From Siculibacillus lacustris (lineage in GTDB: Bacteria > Pseudomonadota > Alphaproteobacteria > Rhizobiales > Ancalomicrobiaceae), in NCBI RefSeq assembly GCF_004328075.1, contig NZ_SJFN01000004.1, positions 169,928 through 213,760 of the forward strand: a stretch of DNA of 43,833 nucleotides, given 5' to 3'. Positions 28,808 through 39,055 of this stretch are shown here, in pieces. Position 1 is the stretch's first letter, and every line of letters starts with the position of its first letter. The notes beneath the pieces are model-generated. The model ran no database searches and was not told where the DNA came from. It was given only the letters and a program-made list of their open reading frames with translations. Made by a program: the position numbers and the translations under genes.

Positions 28808-30082
28808 ATGGCCCGACTGGTCCTGAAGTTCGGCGGCACGTCCGTCGCCACTGTCGAACGCATCCGCAACGTCGCCCGCCACGTCGCCCGCGAGGTCAAG
28901 GCCGGCCACCAGGTGGCGGTGGTGGTCTCGGCGATGTCGGGGGTCACCAACACCCTGGTCGGCTACGTCAACGACGCCGCGACGAGCGGCATGGCGATGG
29001 ACGGATTCTACGATCAGATGGAATACGACGCCGTCGTCGCCTCGGGCGAGCAGGTGACGTCGGGCCTCCTGGCGATCGTGCTGCAGGCGATGGGCCTTCC
29101 CGCGCGCTCCTTCCAGGGCTGGCAGATTCCGCTCATCACCGACGACGCTCACGGCGCGGCGCGGATCCTCGATCTCGACGGCAAGGCGCTGATCGACACC
29201 ATGGCTTCCGGCACGGTGGCGGTGATCGCCGGCTTCCAGGGCATCGGCCCGACGGGGCGCATCGCCACGCTGGGGCGCGGCGGGTCCGACACCAGCGCGG
29301 TGGCGGTCGCCGCGGCGATCGGCGCGGACCGCTGCGACATCTACACCGACGTCGACGGCGTCTACACCACCGATCCGCGCATCGTGCCCAAGGCCCGCCG
29401 GCTCGAGAAGATCGCCTTCGAAGAGATGTTGGAGATGGCCTCGCTCGGCGCCAAGGTGCTGCAGGTGCGCTCGGTCGAACTGGCGATGGTCAAGAAGGTG
29501 CGCACCTTCGTGCGTTCGAGCTTCGACGATCCCGAGACCGTCGGGGTCGACGCCCACGGCAATCCGCCGGGAACTCTCATTTGCGACGAGGACGAGATCG
29601 TGGAAACTCAGGTCGTCACCGGGATCGCCTATTCCAAGGACGAGGCCCAGATCTCGCTGCGGCGGGTCGCCGACAAGCCCGGCGTCGCCGCGGCGGTGTT
29701 CGGCGCGCTGGCCGAAGCCAACATCAACGTCGACATGATCGTGCAGAACACGACCGCCGACGGCTCGACCACCGACATCACCTTCACGGTGCCGGCGGTC
29801 GACGAGGGCCGCGCCCGCTCGGTGCTGGAAGGCGCCCAGACGGTGATCGGACCGACGCTGATCGAGAGCTCGGCCGACGTGGTCAAGGTGTCGGTGATCG
29901 GCATCGGCATGCGCAGCCACGCCGGCGTCGCCGCCGAGGCGTTCAAGGCGCTGGCCGGCAAGGGCATCAACATCCGCGCCATCACCACCTCGGAGATCAA
30001 GATCTCGGTGCTGATCGACGCCGCCTACACCGAACTGGCGGTTCGGACTTTGCATTCCGTCTACGGTCTCGATAAGCATTGA
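28808..30082 (+). CDS. lysC: Aspartate kinase
   Basis: A 424-residue enzyme that phosphorylates aspartate, the first step toward lysine, threonine, methionine and diaminopimelate for the cell wall. The N-terminal KFGGTSVATVERIRNVA motif, GRGGSDTSAVAVAAAI and TDVDGVYTTDPRIVP mark the kinase domain (about 1-250). Two C-terminal ACT domains follow (about 270-345 and 350-424), where lysine and/or threonine should give feedback inhibition; KGINIRAITTSEIKISVLI is the typical second ACT strand. It is monofunctional, with no homoserine dehydrogenase domain. ptsP lies 112 bases downstream. Confidence 0.97.
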   Translation: MARLVLKFGGTSVATVERIRNVARHVAREVKAGHQVAVVVSAMSGVTNTLVGYVNDAATSGMAMDGFYDQMEYDAVVASGEQVTSGLLAIVLQAMGLPARSFQGWQIPLITDDAHGAARILDLDGKALIDTMASGTVAVIAGFQGIGPTGRIATLGRGGSDTSAVAVAAAIGADRCDIYTDVDGVYTTDPRIVPKARRLEKIAFEEMLEMASLGAKVLQVRSVELAMVKKVRTFVRSSFDDPETVGVDAHGNPPGTLICDEDEIVETQVVTGIAYSKDEAQISLRRVADKPGVAAAVFGALAEANINVDMIVQNTTADGSTTDITFTVPAVDEGRARSVLEGAQTVIGPTLIESSADVVKVSVIGIGMRSHAGVAAEAFKALAGKGINIRAITTSEIKISVLIDAAYTELAVRTLHSVYGLDKH

Positions 30083-30194
30083 CGGTGCGGCGTCGCGCTT
30101 CGGTGCGGGACGCCGAAACCATTTCCGCGTGCGCGATCCGGCGGCGCGGCGAAGCCGACGGGCGAGTGCGATGCGAGAGCCAGGAGGAGCGGAG

Positions 30195-32471
30195 ATGCGG
30201 GGATCTCTGGGCGCACCACGCCTGCTGCTCCGACGCCTGCGCGAGCTCATGGCGGAGCCGATCAACGCCCAGGATCGGCTCGACAAGATCGTCGAACAGA
30301 TCGCCACCAACGTGGTGGCCGAGGTCTGCTCGGTCTACGTGCTGCGCGCCGACAACGTCCTCGAACTGACCGCCACCGTCGGTCTGAAGCGCGAGGCGGT
30401 GCACCAGGCCAGCCTCAAGGTCGGTGAAGGTCTGGTCGGTCTGATCGCCGACGAGGCGCGCTGCCTCAACCTGCCCAACGCCCAGTCGCACCCGGCCTTC
30501 GCCTACAAGCCGGAGACCGGCGAAGAGATCTTCAACGCCTTCCTCGGCGTGCCGATCCTGCGCGCCGGCCGGACCCTCGGCGTTCTGGTGGTCCAGAACA
30601 AGGCGCACCGCACCTATCAGGAAGAAGAGGTCGAGGTCCTCCAGACCACGGCGATGATCATCGCCGAGATGATCGCCGCCGGCGGTCTCGAACCGCTGCT
30701 GACCCCCGGTTCGTCGCTCGACCTCAAGCGGGCGATGCAGATGCAGGGCGTCGGCTTCGGCGAAGGCGTCGGCCTCGGCCACGTCGTGCTGCACGAGCCG
30801 CGCGTGGTGGTCTCCAATCTGATCGCCGACGACGCGCGGCGCGAGGCCAACCGCCTGGAAGCGGCGATCGAAAAGCTCCGGATCTCGGTCGACGACCTGT
30901 TGCAGCGCTCCGACGTCGATCAGATCGGCGAGCATCGCGACGTGCTCGAAGCCTATCGGATGTTCGCCTACGACCGCGGCTGGGTGCGCAAGATGGAGGA
31001 GGCGGTCAAGAACGGCCTCACCGCCGAAGCCGCCGTCGAGAAGGTCCAGTCCGACACCCGGGCGCGGATGCTGCGCCAGACCGACCCTTACCTGCGCGAG
31101 CGGTTGCACGATTTCGACGCGCTCGCCAACCGGCTGCTGCGCGAGCTGATGGGGCGGCCGCACGGACCGGTGTCGGGCGTGCTGCCCAAGGACGCGGTGA
31201 TCGTCGCCCGCAACATGGGCGCCGCCGACCTGTTCGACTACGACCGCGACCGGGTCAAAGGGCTGGTGCTCGAAGAGGGCTCGTCGGCGAGCCACATCTC
31301 GATCGTCGCGCGCTCGATGGGCATCGCCATCGTCGGCCAGGTGCCCGGCGTGGTGTCGCTGGTGGAATCCGGCGATTCGATCATCATCGACGGTGAGCTC
31401 GGGGTGGTGCATCTGCGCCCGGCCTCGGACGTCGAGGCGGCCTTCGCCGAGAAGGTGCGGTTCCGGGCGCGCAAGCAGGCGCAGTACCGGCGGCTGAAGT
31501 CGCGGCCGTCGATCAGCAAGGACGGCCAGCACGTCCAGCTGCTGCTCAACTCCGGCCTTTTTCTCGATCTGCCGCATCTCGAGGACAGCGGCGCCTCGGG
31601 CATCGGCCTGTTCCGCACCGAGCTGCAGTTCATGGTGGCGCCGGCCTTCCCGCGCATCGGCGAGCAGGAACAGCTCTATCGCAAGGTGCTCGAATCGGCC
31701 GGTGGCAAGCCGGTGACCTTCCGCTCGCTCGACATCGGCGGCGACAAGGTGCTGCCCTATGCCCAGAGCTTCGAGGAGGAAGAGAATCCGGCGATGGGCT
31801 GGCGGGCGATCCGCATCGGCCTCGATCGGCCGGGGCTCTTGCGCATCCAGGTGCGCGCCCTGCTCAAGGCGGCGGCCGGTCGCGAATTGCGGCTGATGTT
31901 CCCGATGATCACCGACGTCTCGGAGTTCGAGCGCGCCCAGGCGCTGGTCGAGCGCGAGAAGGCCTTCCTGAAGCGGGTCGGCTACGAGATGCCCGAGACG
32001 ATCAAGCTCGGGGTGATGATCGAGGTGCCGTCGCTGCTGTTCCAGCTCGACGAGCTGTTCGGCAAGGTGCATTTCGCCTCGGTCGGCTCCAACGACCTGT
32101 TCGCCTTCGCCTTCGCTTCCGACCGCGGCAATTCGCGGATGGCCGGGCGCTACGACACCCTGTCGCGGCCGTTCCTCCGGATGCTCAAGTTGATCCAGGA
32201 CAAGGCGATCGAGCATCACGTGCCGCTGACCCTGTGCGGCGAGATCTCGGGCAAGCCGATCGAAGCGATGGCGCTGATCGGGCTCGGCTATCGCTCGATC
32301 TCGATGTCGTCGTCGTCGGTCGGGCCGGTCAAGTCGATGCTGCTCGAGCTCGACGTCGCCAAGCTGCGCACCCGCCTGCTGCCGCGCCTGGAGCCGGGCC
32401 GCACCCAGGACGACATCCGCAAGATGCTCAAGGCCTTCGCCGAGGAGCAGGGGATCCCGGTGCAGCCCTAG
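30195..32471 (+). CDS. ptsP: Nitrogen-PTS enzyme I (EI-Ntr) with GAF domain
   Basis: A 758-residue phosphotransferase that starts the regulatory PTS-Ntr relay (PEP to EI-Ntr to NPr to EIIA-Ntr), linking nitrogen and potassium status to gene expression. The N-terminal GAF domain (about 25-165) should bind glutamine or alpha-ketoglutarate, as known for E. coli PtsP. The phospho-His lies in the swivelling domain segment EGSSASHISIVARSMGIAIVG. The PEP-binding TIM barrel carries GIGLFRTELQFM, SLDIGGDKVLPY and the CGEISGKPIEAMAL Cys site. The ATG at 30195 has AGGAGGAG ahead of it; starting at 30129 adds 22 unconserved residues. Placement after lysC is usual for the order. Confidence 0.96.
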   Translation: MRGSLGAPRLLLRRLRELMAEPINAQDRLDKIVEQIATNVVAEVCSVYVLRADNVLELTATVGLKREAVHQASLKVGEGLVGLIADEARCLNLPNAQSHPAFAYKPETGEEIFNAFLGVPILRAGRTLGVLVVQNKAHRTYQEEEVEVLQTTAMIIAEMIAAGGLEPLLTPGSSLDLKRAMQMQGVGFGEGVGLGHVVLHEPRVVVSNLIADDARREANRLEAAIEKLRISVDDLLQRSDVDQIGEHRDVLEAYRMFAYDRGWVRKMEEAVKNGLTAEAAVEKVQSDTRARMLRQTDPYLRERLHDFDALANRLLRELMGRPHGPVSGVLPKDAVIVARNMGAADLFDYDRDRVKGLVLEEGSSASHISIVARSMGIAIVGQVPGVVSLVESGDSIIIDGELGVVHLRPASDVEAAFAEKVRFRARKQAQYRRLKSRPSISKDGQHVQLLLNSGLFLDLPHLEDSGASGIGLFRTELQFMVAPAFPRIGEQEQLYRKVLESAGGKPVTFRSLDIGGDKVLPYAQSFEEEENPAMGWRAIRIGLDRPGLLRIQVRALLKAAAGRELRLMFPMITDVSEFERAQALVEREKAFLKRVGYEMPETIKLGVMIEVPSLLFQLDELFGKVHFASVGSNDLFAFAFASDRGNSRMAGRYDTLSRPFLRMLKLIQDKAIEHHVPLTLCGEISGKPIEAMALIGLGYRSISMSSSSVGPVKSMLLELDVAKLRTRLLPRLEPGRTQDDIRKMLKAFAEEQGIPVQP

Positions 32472-32543
32472 CGGCGCCGCGTCCGATCCGTCGTGACGCC
32501 GGACCCGCCGGCCGCCCCTCGTCCTCGCGCATCGAATTCACCC

Positions 32544-33620
32544 ATGGCCCTGTCCGACAAACTCGATTCCGTCCTCGACCGTTTCGCGGTGATCGAAGCG
32601 CGCATGGCGGCCGGCGCCGAGGGCGGCGACTATGTGCGGCTGGCCCGCGACCATGCCGAGCTGGCGCCGCTGGTGGCGCGCATCCGGGCGCTGCGGGCGG
32701 CGGAAGCCGAGCTCGCCGGGCTCGACGACCTGCTCGGCGATGGCACGACCGACGCGGAGATGCGCGGGCTGGCGGCGGCGGAGCGCGGGCCGACGGCGGC
32801 CCGGGTCGCCGACCTCGCCCACGAGGTGGCGCTGGCGCTGTTGCCCAAGGACACCGCCGACGAACGCTCGGTGATCCTCGAGGTCCGGGCCGGGACCGGC
32901 GGCGACGAGGCGGCACTGTTCGCCGGCGATCTCTTCCGCATGTACGAGCGCCACGCCGCGCTACACGGCTGGACCACCCAGGTGATCTCGATGAGCGAGG
33001 GCGATCTCGGCGGCTTCAAGGAGATCATCGCCGAGATCGCCGGGCCCGGCGCCTATGGGCGGCTGAAGTTCGAATCGGGGGGGCACCGGGTGCAGCGGGT
33101 GCCGGCGACCGAATCGAGCGGCCGCATCCACACCTCCGCCGCGACGGTGGCGGTGTTGCCGGAGGCCGAGGAGGTCGACGTCGAGATCGCCGATTCCGAT
33201 CTGCGCTTCGACACCTTCCGCGCCTCCGGCGCCGGCGGCCAGCACGTCAACAAGACCGACAGCGCGGTGCGGGTGACCCATCTGCCGACCGGTCTGGCGG
33301 TGGCGGTGCAGGAGGAGCGGTCGCAGCACCAGAATCGCGCCAAGGCCTTGATGCTGCTGCGCACCCGGATGTTCGATCTCGAGCGCGAGCGCCTCGCCTC
33401 CGCACGCGCCGCCGACCGGCGCTCGCAGGTCGGCTCGGGCGATCGCTCGGAACGGATCCGCACCTACAACTTCGGCCAGGGCCGGGTCACCGATCACCGC
33501 ATCGATCTGACGCTGCACAAGCTCGATCAGATCCTGGAAGGCACCGGCCTGGACGAGATTCTCGACGCGCTGATCGCCGATCACCGCGCCGGCCTGCTCG
33601 CCGCGGACGCCGAGCGATGA
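32544..33620 (+). CDS. prfA: Peptide chain release factor 1
   Basis: A 358-residue factor that reads UAA and UAG stops and triggers peptide release. The GGQ motif is in [20 protein letters not shown] (about residues 230-249). The stop-reading P-A-T tripeptide is in [14 protein letters not shown], distinguishing RF1 from RF2. The arginine-rich [12 protein letters not shown] region is also typical. It overlaps prmC by 4 bases (ATGA). It lies 72 bases behind ptsP and may share its transcript. Confidence 0.98.
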   Translation: MALSDKLDSVLDRFAVIEARMAAGAEGGDYVRLARDHAELAPLVARIRALRAAEAELAGLDDLLGDGTTDAEMRGLAAAERGPTAARVADLAHEVALALLPKDTADERSVILEVRAGTGGDEAALFAGDLFRMYERHAALHGWTTQVISMSEGDLGGFKEIIAEIAGPGAYGRLKFESGGHRVQRVPATESSGRIHTSAATVAVLPEAEEVDVEIADSDLRFDTFRASGAGGQHVNKTDSAVRVTHLPTGLAVAVQEERSQHQNRAKALMLLRTRMFDLERERLASARAADRRSQVGSGDRSERIRTYNFGQGRVTDHRIDLTLHKLDQILEGTGLDEILDALIADHRAGLLAADAER

Positions 33621-34525
33621 GCGGCGACGAGCCCCTGGTCGCGCCGGGCACGCCCGCGACGGTCGGCGGCGTGACGCGGCGCCTGCGCGCGGCGCTGGCG
33701 GCGGCGGGAATCGACGGCGCCGAGATCGAGGCGCGGCGGATGGTCGGCGCGGTCACCGGGCTCGACCTGACGGGCTTGGTCACCGGCGCCGACCGGCCGC
33801 TCGACGCGACGGCGCTGGCGCGGCTGGAGGGCTGGCGCATCCGGCGCCTCGCCGGCGAACCGGTCGAGCGGCTGATCGGCGCGGCCGATTTCTTCGGCCT
33901 GGCCTTCGCCCTGTCGGCCGAGACCCTGGTGCCGCGGAGCGACACCGAGACGCTGGTGGTGGCGGTGCTCGAGGCGCTCACCGAGGCGCGTTGTACGGCG
34001 CCGGTGATCGCCGATCTCGGGGTCGGTTCGGGGGCGATCCTGGTGACGCTGCTCCACGAAGTACCGGGGGCGATCGGCATCGGCACCGATCTCTCGGCCG
34101 ATGCGCTCGCCACCGCGCGCGCCAATGCGGGAACCCACGGGGTGGCGGCGCGGGCGCTGATGCTGCGCGGGTCCTGGGCCGAATCACTGGCGCTCGGCGC
34201 CTTCGACGTGGTGGTGTCCAATCCGCCCTACATCGAAACCGCGACGATCGCCGGGCTCGACCGGGAAGTGCGGGTGCACGATCCGATTCGCGCGCTCGAC
34301 GGCGGCGCCGACGGGCTCGACGCCTATCGGGCGATTCTCGCCACCGCACCGCAGCGATTGCGACCGGGCGGGCTCCTGGCGGTGGAAATCGGCGCCGGGC
34401 AGGGCACGGCGGTCACGGCGCTGTTCGCGAGCGCCGGTCTCGGGGCGATCGCGCTCGTCCGCGACCTCGCGGGACGCGATCGGGTGGTGCTCGGACGCCG
34501 CTCGACGGCGGGATCTTCACCGTGA
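33617..34525 (+). CDS. prmC: Release factor glutamine methyltransferase
   Basis: A 302-residue enzyme that methylates the Gln of the GGQ motif in RF1 and RF2 using SAM. The catalytic NPPY motif is in [20 protein letters not shown] (about residues 204-223). The SAM-binding motif [15 protein letters not shown] is at about 134-148, and the family segment [20 protein letters not shown] is present. It is translationally coupled to prfA, so the modifying enzyme is made with its substrate. Confidence 0.96.
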   Translation: MSGDEPLVAPGTPATVGGVTRRLRAALAAAGIDGAEIEARRMVGAVTGLDLTGLVTGADRPLDATALARLEGWRIRRLAGEPVERLIGAADFFGLAFALSAETLVPRSDTETLVVAVLEALTEARCTAPVIADLGVGSGAILVTLLHEVPGAIGIGTDLSADALATARANAGTHGVAARALMLRGSWAESLALGAFDVVVSNPPYIETATIAGLDREVRVHDPIRALDGGADGLDAYRAILATAPQRLRPGGLLAVEIGAGQGTAVTALFASAGLGAIALVRDLAGRDRVVLGRRSTAGSSP

Positions 34526-34984
34526 AAACACGAGTCGAGGCCGGCATCGGAAATTAGGCCTTGGAAAAACCCCGAGAAATCGATAGTTTCCGAGCACCGA
34601 AGCAGAACGTCGACGGACGGTGACCCAAGGCGCGAGGTATGCGCCGGCCCGCAGAGGGTTCCTCTCGGGTCACAGACCCCGTCGAGCGTCGGCGGTTTCG
34701 CGCAGTCTCGTGCGAATCGCTCCGCCTTCGGCCCGTCCAGCGACCCGGGGACCCGTGCGGCCCAACTCGAAAGTTCCGTTCCATCCCGGTCCACGACCGG
34801 GGTCCCGCTCCGACCGGATCGACGTCCGGTCCGCTCGGTGGGTTTCGCCGGAGCGGGGGTTTCCGAGGGGATCGACGGAGGTCGAGCCTCGACGAGGCGC
34901 GGTCGACCGCGAAGGCGGCGACACGACGTCGGCTCTGGACGAAGTCAGCAACGACCAACATTCCTCGGACGAGATCGCATCAGG
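34526..34984. other. Long leader of the DUF4167 gene
   Basis: This 459-base gap has a candidate promoter near its start and then about 395 bases that seem to be an untranslated leader. Two adjacent 7-bp hairpins built on the same GACCGG core are visible: CCCGGTC (34785-34791) with GACCGGG (34795-34801), and GACCGGA (34812-34818) with TCCGGTC (34825-34831). The open frames running across it have poor codon use and no product I recognise. Confidence 0.5.
34561..34589 (+). promoter_or_regulatory. Candidate promoter for the DUF4167 gene
   Basis: TTGGAA (34561-34566) and TAGTTT (34584-34589) with a 17-base spacer in a locally AT-rich stretch 35 bases after prmC. Confidence 0.45.
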
Positions 34985-36091
34985 ATGAGACAGGGAAATT
35001 CCAAACAGCGGATGCGCGGGCGCAGCGGCAATGGCGGCCCGAGCGGCGGCGGTACCGGGCGCAAGGGCCCCAATCCCTTGAGCAGGTCCTACGAATCCAC
35101 CGGGCCGGACGTCAAGATCCGCGGAACCGCTCTGCACATCGCGGAGAAGTACGTGTCTCTGGCCCGCGATGCCCATTCCAGCGGCGATCCGGTGCTGGCG
35201 GAGAGCTATCTCCAGCACGCCGAGCACTATTACCGGATCATCGCCGCGGCCCAGGCCCAGTCGCCGCAGTCGATGTCGATCATCCGCTCCGACCTTCAGA
35301 ACGACGACGACGACGACGATGCCGAGGGCTACCAGGAGACCCGCTTCGACACGCGGACCTTCGAGCCGCGGGTCCCGGAAGTGCGGGCGCCCGAGCCGCG
35401 GTCGCCCGACGCCCGGGTCAGCGAGACCCGGATCGCCGAGCCGCGCGAGCCGCGGGAACATCGCGAGCCGCGCGAAGCCCGGGAACCCCGCGAGATCCGC
35501 GAGGTTCGTGAACCCCGCGAACCGCGCGAGGCCCGCGAGCCGCGCATCGAGGCGCGCAGCGAGTTGCGGATCGGCGACGAGGGCTACATGCCGATCGACG
35601 CGCCGCAGCCCTTCGTCGACGAGTTGCCGGGCGAGCGTCCGCGCAACGACCAGCGTCCGGCCGGCGATCGGGTGCGGGGCCGTGGCTTCCGCAACGGTCC
35701 GCGCAGCGACGGTCGTCCCGGCGATGCGCCGCGTCCGGAGGGCGGCCGTTTCGAGGGTCGTCCGCCGCGCGAACGTTACAATCGCGCCGAGCCCCGCTCC
35801 GACGATGCCGCACCGCGCGAGTCCGATCTCGAGCAACTGCCGGCCTTCCTGATGACCCCGACCCCGCGTCCGGCGGCCGCTGCCGCCGCTGCGGCGCCGA
35901 CCCCGGCTCCGGTGCCGGTCGCGGCCCCGGTCGTCGCCGCGGCGCCGATCGCCGCTCCGGTCGAGGCCACCGAAGTCGGCGAGGACGGGGAGACCCCGCG
36001 TCGTCGCACCCGTGGCGGTCGCGGTCGCGGTCGTCGCCCCGAGTTCGAGGGTGGCGAGCCGACCGAGACCAAGGTCGTCGTCGAAGAATGA
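34985..36091 (+). CDS. DUF4167 domain protein with low-complexity RNA-binding-like tail
   Basis: A 368-residue protein typical of Rhizobiales. The DUF4167 domain is N-terminal (about residues 1-90: [53 protein letters not shown] and [12 protein letters not shown]). The rest is disordered: an Asp run, a tract of [11 protein letters not shown] repeats (about residues 150-187), an Arg/Gly-rich part, an Ala/Pro run and a C-terminal [13 protein letters not shown] patch. Arg/Gly-rich tails often bind RNA, so a nucleic-acid role is likely but unproven. Function of the family is unknown. Confidence 0.9.
   Translation: MRQGNSKQRMRGRSGNGGPSGGGTGRKGPNPLSRSYESTGPDVKIRGTALHIAEKYVSLARDAHSSGDPVLAESYLQHAEHYYRIIAAAQAQSPQSMSIIRSDLQNDDDDDDAEGYQETRFDTRTFEPRVPEVRAPEPRSPDARVSETRIAEPREPREHREPREAREPREIREVREPREPREAREPRIEARSELRIGDEGYMPIDAPQPFVDELPGERPRNDQRPAGDRVRGRGFRNGPRSDGRPGDAPRPEGGRFEGRPPRERYNRAEPRSDDAAPRESDLEQLPAFLMTPTPRPAAAAAAAAPTPAPVPVAAPVVAAAPIAAPVEATEVGEDGETPRRRTRGGRGRGRRPEFEGGEPTETKVVVEE
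35438..35546 (+). repeat. Imperfect repeats coding for EPRE/AREP units
   Basis: Within the DUF4167 gene, 9- to 12-base units of the GAGCCGCGC type are repeated about ten times with synonymous drift, giving alternating acidic and basic residues with Pro. The tract is likely to vary in length between strains. Confidence 0.6.
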
Positions 36092-36099
36092 GTTTTGAG

Positions 36100-36120
36100 G
36101 CTCGGTGCCGCGCACCGAGC
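36100..36120 (+). terminator. First hairpin after the DUF4167 gene
   Basis: GCTCGGTGC (36100-36108) pairs with GCACCGAGC (36112-36120) around a 3-base loop, 9 bases after the stop. It is the first of two tandem hairpins. Confidence 0.5.
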
Positions 36121-36138
36121 CCGCCCGACCTGCCGATG

Positions 36139-36178
36139 AGAGCCCGGAACGCCCGTCGTTCCGGGCTCTTTCGTATTT
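36139..36178 (+). terminator. Rho-independent terminator of the DUF4167 gene
   Basis: AGAGCCCGGAAC (36139-36150) and GTTCCGGGCTCT (36158-36169) form a perfect 12-bp stem with a 7-base loop, followed by T-rich TTCGTATTT. It is the best classical terminator in the window and separates clpB from upstream transcription. Confidence 0.8.
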
Positions 36179-36236
36179 GCGGCATGGGGTCGGGGCTGCG
36201 GCCGGTGGTGATCGTCGGCGGTCGTGGGTGCTGCCT

Positions 36237-36268
36237 CTTCTCCGGCGCGCTGCGGCTTCCTATATGGG
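36237..36268 (+). promoter_or_regulatory. RpoH (sigma-32) heat-shock promoter for clpB
   Basis: The alphaproteobacterial RpoH consensus is CTTG, 17-18 bases, then CYTATNTnnG. Here CTTC (36237-36240) is followed by 18 bases and CCTATATGGG (36259-36268), a full match for the -10 element and 3 of 4 in the -35 core. It lies about 105 bases before the clpB ATG. Confidence 0.6.
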
Positions 36269-36378
36269 TTTCGGAGGGTCGGGGGTGCCCACGCGGGGCC
36301 CGCGATCCCGGACACGAAATCCCGAGACGCAGCGGACCGGGCCATCGGACGGCGACGCGGCGGGCCAGGAGGGACACC

Positions 36379-38976
36379 ATGAACATCGAGAAATACACCG
36401 AACGTGCCCGCGGCTTCCTGCAGTCGGCGCAGACCCAGGCGCTGTCGCGCGGCCACCAGCAGTTCACCCCCGAACATCTCCTCAAGGTTCTGCTCGAAGA
36501 CGAACAGGGCCTGTGCGCCGGTCTGATCGACCGGGCGGGCGGACGCTCGCGCGAGGCGCTCGCCGCCACCGATCGGGCGCTCGACAAACTGCCCAAGGTC
36601 AGCGGTGGCGCCGGCCAGCTGTACATGGCGCCGGGCACCGCGCGGGTGCTCGAATCGGCCGAGAAGATCGCCGACAAGGCCGGCGACAGTTTCGTCACGG
36701 TCGAACGCTTGCTGGTGGCGATCGCGCTCGACAAGGAGTCCGAATCCGGGCGGATCCTGGCGCTCTGTGGCGTCACGCCGGCGGGGCTCAACACGGCGAT
36801 CGAGACGATCCGCAAGGGTCGCACCGCCGATACCGCCTCGGCCGAGAACCAGTACGACGCGCTGAAGAAATATGCCCGCGACCTCACCCAGGCGGCGCGC
36901 GACGGCAAGCTCGATCCGGTGATCGGCCGCGATGAGGAGATCCGCCGGACCATCCAGGTCCTGTCGCGGCGCACCAAGAACAATCCGGTGCTGATCGGCG
37001 AGCCCGGCGTCGGCAAGACGGCGATCGTCGAAGGTCTGGCGCTCCGTATCATCAACGGCGACGTGCCGGAGAGCCTCAAGGACAAGAAACTGATGGCCCT
37101 CGACATGGGCTCGCTGATCGCCGGGGCGAAGTATCGCGGCGAATTCGAAGAGCGTCTGAAGGGCGTGTTGACCGAGGTCCAGGCGGCCGAGGGCGGCATC
37201 ATCCTGTTCATCGACGAGATGCACACGCTGGTCGGCGCGGGCAAGAGCGAGGGGGCGATGGACGCCTCCAATTTGTTGAAGCCGGCGCTGGCGCGCGGCG
37301 ATCTGCACTGCGTCGGGGCGACCACGCTCGAGGAGTACCGCAAGCACGTCGAGAAGGACGCGGCGCTGGCGCGGCGCTTCCAGCCGGTGTTCGTCTCCGA
37401 GCCGACGGTCGAGGACACGATCTCGATCCTGCGCGGGCTGAAGGAAAAATACGAGCTGCACCACGGCGTGCGCATCGCCGATTCGGCGATCGTCGCGGCG
37501 GCGACCCTGTCGAACCGCTACATCGCCGACCGTTTCCTGCCCGACAAGGCGATCGATCTGGTCGACGAGGCCTCGGCGCGGCTGCGCATGGAGGTCGATT
37601 CCAAGCCCGAAGCCCTCGACGAACTCGATCGCCGGGTGATCCAGCTCAAGATCGAGCGCGAGGCGCTGAAGCGCGAGACCGATCAGTCATCGCGCGACCG
37701 CTTGGTGCGGCTCGAGAAGGACCTGTCGGAGCTCGAGCAGGAATCCGCCGAGCTGACCTCGAAGTGGCAGGCCGAGAAGGACAAGCTGGCCTCGGCCAAC
37801 AAGGTCAAGGAGAGCCTCGATCAGGCCCGTCTCGAACTCGAGCAGGCGCAGCGCGCCGGCCGCTTCGACCGCGCGGGCGAGCTCGCCTATGGGGTGATCC
37901 CCGGGCTCGAGACGCGATTGAAGGAGATCGAGGCCAAGGGCGGCGACGATCAGCCGGTGCAGGAAGCGGTGACCGCCGACATGATCGCCCAGGTCGTGTC
38001 GCGGTGGACCGGCGTGCCGGTCGATCGGATGCTGGAGGGCGAGCGCGACAAGCTCTTGCGCATGGAGGACGAACTCGCCAAGCGGGTGGTCGGCCAGGCC
38101 GAAGCGGTGCATTCGGTGTCGACCGCGGTGCGCCGGGCGCGCGCCGGGCTGCAGGATCCCAACCGGCCGATCGGCTCGTTCATGTTCCTGGGGCCGACGG
38201 GCGTCGGCAAGACCGAACTGACCAAGGCGCTGGCGGCGTTCCTGTTCGACGACGATCAGGCGATGGTGCGCATCGACATGTCGGAATACATGGAGAAGCA
38301 CTCGGTCGCCCGGTTGATCGGCGCGCCGCCGGGCTATGTCGGCTACGAGGAGGGCGGGGCGCTGACCGAAGCCGTGCGGCGGCGGCCCTATCAGGTGATC
38401 CTGTTCGACGAGGTCGAAAAGGCCCATTCGGACGTGTTCAACGTGCTGCTGCAGGTGCTCGACGACGGCCGGCTGACCGACGGCCAGGGCCGCACCGTCG
38501 ACTTCCGCAACACGATCATCGTACTGACCTCGAACATCGGCGCCGAATTCCTGGTCGAACTGGCCGAGGGCGAGGACGTCGACCGGGCCCGCGACGCGGT
38601 GATGGGCATGGTCAAGGCGCATTTCCGGCCGGAGTTCCTCAACCGGCTCGACGACATCCTGCTGTTCCACCGCCTGCAGCGGTCGGACATGGGGCGGATC
38701 GTCGACATCCAGTTCGCGCGTCTGCATGCGCTGGTCGCCGATCGGCGGCTGGAGCTGGTGCTCGAACCGTCGGCCCGCGACTGGCTGGCGGCGCGCGGCT
38801 ACGATCCGATCTACGGCGCGCGGCCGTTGAAGCGGGTCATCCAGCGCGAGGTCCAGGATCCGCTGGCCGAGAAGATCCTGATGGGTCAGATCGCCGACGG
38901 TTCGCGCGTGGTGATCTCGGGCGGCGGCGATCGGCTGATCTTCGCCGTCGCCGCCGAGGAGGCGGTCGCGGCCTGA
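36379..38976 (+). CDS. clpB: ATP-dependent chaperone ClpB (disaggregase)
   Basis: An 865-residue hexameric Hsp100 that pulls proteins out of aggregates together with DnaK. The N-terminal repeat domain ([33 protein letters not shown]) spans about 1-145. The first AAA+ domain has Walker A GEPGVGKT and the second has GPTGVGKT. Between them a long coiled-coil middle domain (about 405-525) marks ClpB rather than ClpA. The C-terminal sensor ([20 protein letters not shown]) is present. The RpoH-type promoter and the isolating terminator upstream fit heat-shock control. AGGAGGGA precedes the ATG. Confidence 0.98.
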   Translation: MNIEKYTERARGFLQSAQTQALSRGHQQFTPEHLLKVLLEDEQGLCAGLIDRAGGRSREALAATDRALDKLPKVSGGAGQLYMAPGTARVLESAEKIADKAGDSFVTVERLLVAIALDKESESGRILALCGVTPAGLNTAIETIRKGRTADTASAENQYDALKKYARDLTQAARDGKLDPVIGRDEEIRRTIQVLSRRTKNNPVLIGEPGVGKTAIVEGLALRIINGDVPESLKDKKLMALDMGSLIAGAKYRGEFEERLKGVLTEVQAAEGGIILFIDEMHTLVGAGKSEGAMDASNLLKPALARGDLHCVGATTLEEYRKHVEKDAALARRFQPVFVSEPTVEDTISILRGLKEKYELHHGVRIADSAIVAAATLSNRYIADRFLPDKAIDLVDEASARLRMEVDSKPEALDELDRRVIQLKIEREALKRETDQSSRDRLVRLEKDLSELEQESAELTSKWQAEKDKLASANKVKESLDQARLELEQAQRAGRFDRAGELAYGVIPGLETRLKEIEAKGGDDQPVQEAVTADMIAQVVSRWTGVPVDRMLEGERDKLLRMEDELAKRVVGQAEAVHSVSTAVRRARAGLQDPNRPIGSFMFLGPTGVGKTELTKALAAFLFDDDQAMVRIDMSEYMEKHSVARLIGAPPGYVGYEEGGALTEAVRRRPYQVILFDEVEKAHSDVFNVLLQVLDDGRLTDGQGRTVDFRNTIIVLTSNIGAEFLVELAEGEDVDRARDAVMGMVKAHFRPEFLNRLDDILLFHRLQRSDMGRIVDIQFARLHALVADRRLELVLEPSARDWLAARGYDPIYGARPLKRVIQREVQDPLAEKILMGQIADGSRVVISGGGDRLIFAVAAEEAVAA

Positions 38977-39007
38977 GCCGCCCCGAACCTTTTCGCGTGA
39001 AAGATCA

Positions 39008-39033
39008 CGAAGGCCGCCCTCGGGCGGCCTTCG
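39008..39033. terminator. Bidirectional hairpin after clpB
   Basis: CGAAGGCCGCCC (39008-39019) pairs with GGGCGGCCTTCG (39022-39033). The innermost pair must open for the loop. It lies between the convergent clpB and hydrolase genes. Confidence 0.6.
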
Positions 39034-39055
39034 CCGTATCGGGATCGGCTCGGCC

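Noticed and set aside
35438-35546. CRISPR-like repeats
   Set aside because: Units are 9-12 bases, in frame and code for EPRE/AREP; there are no spacers or cas genes.
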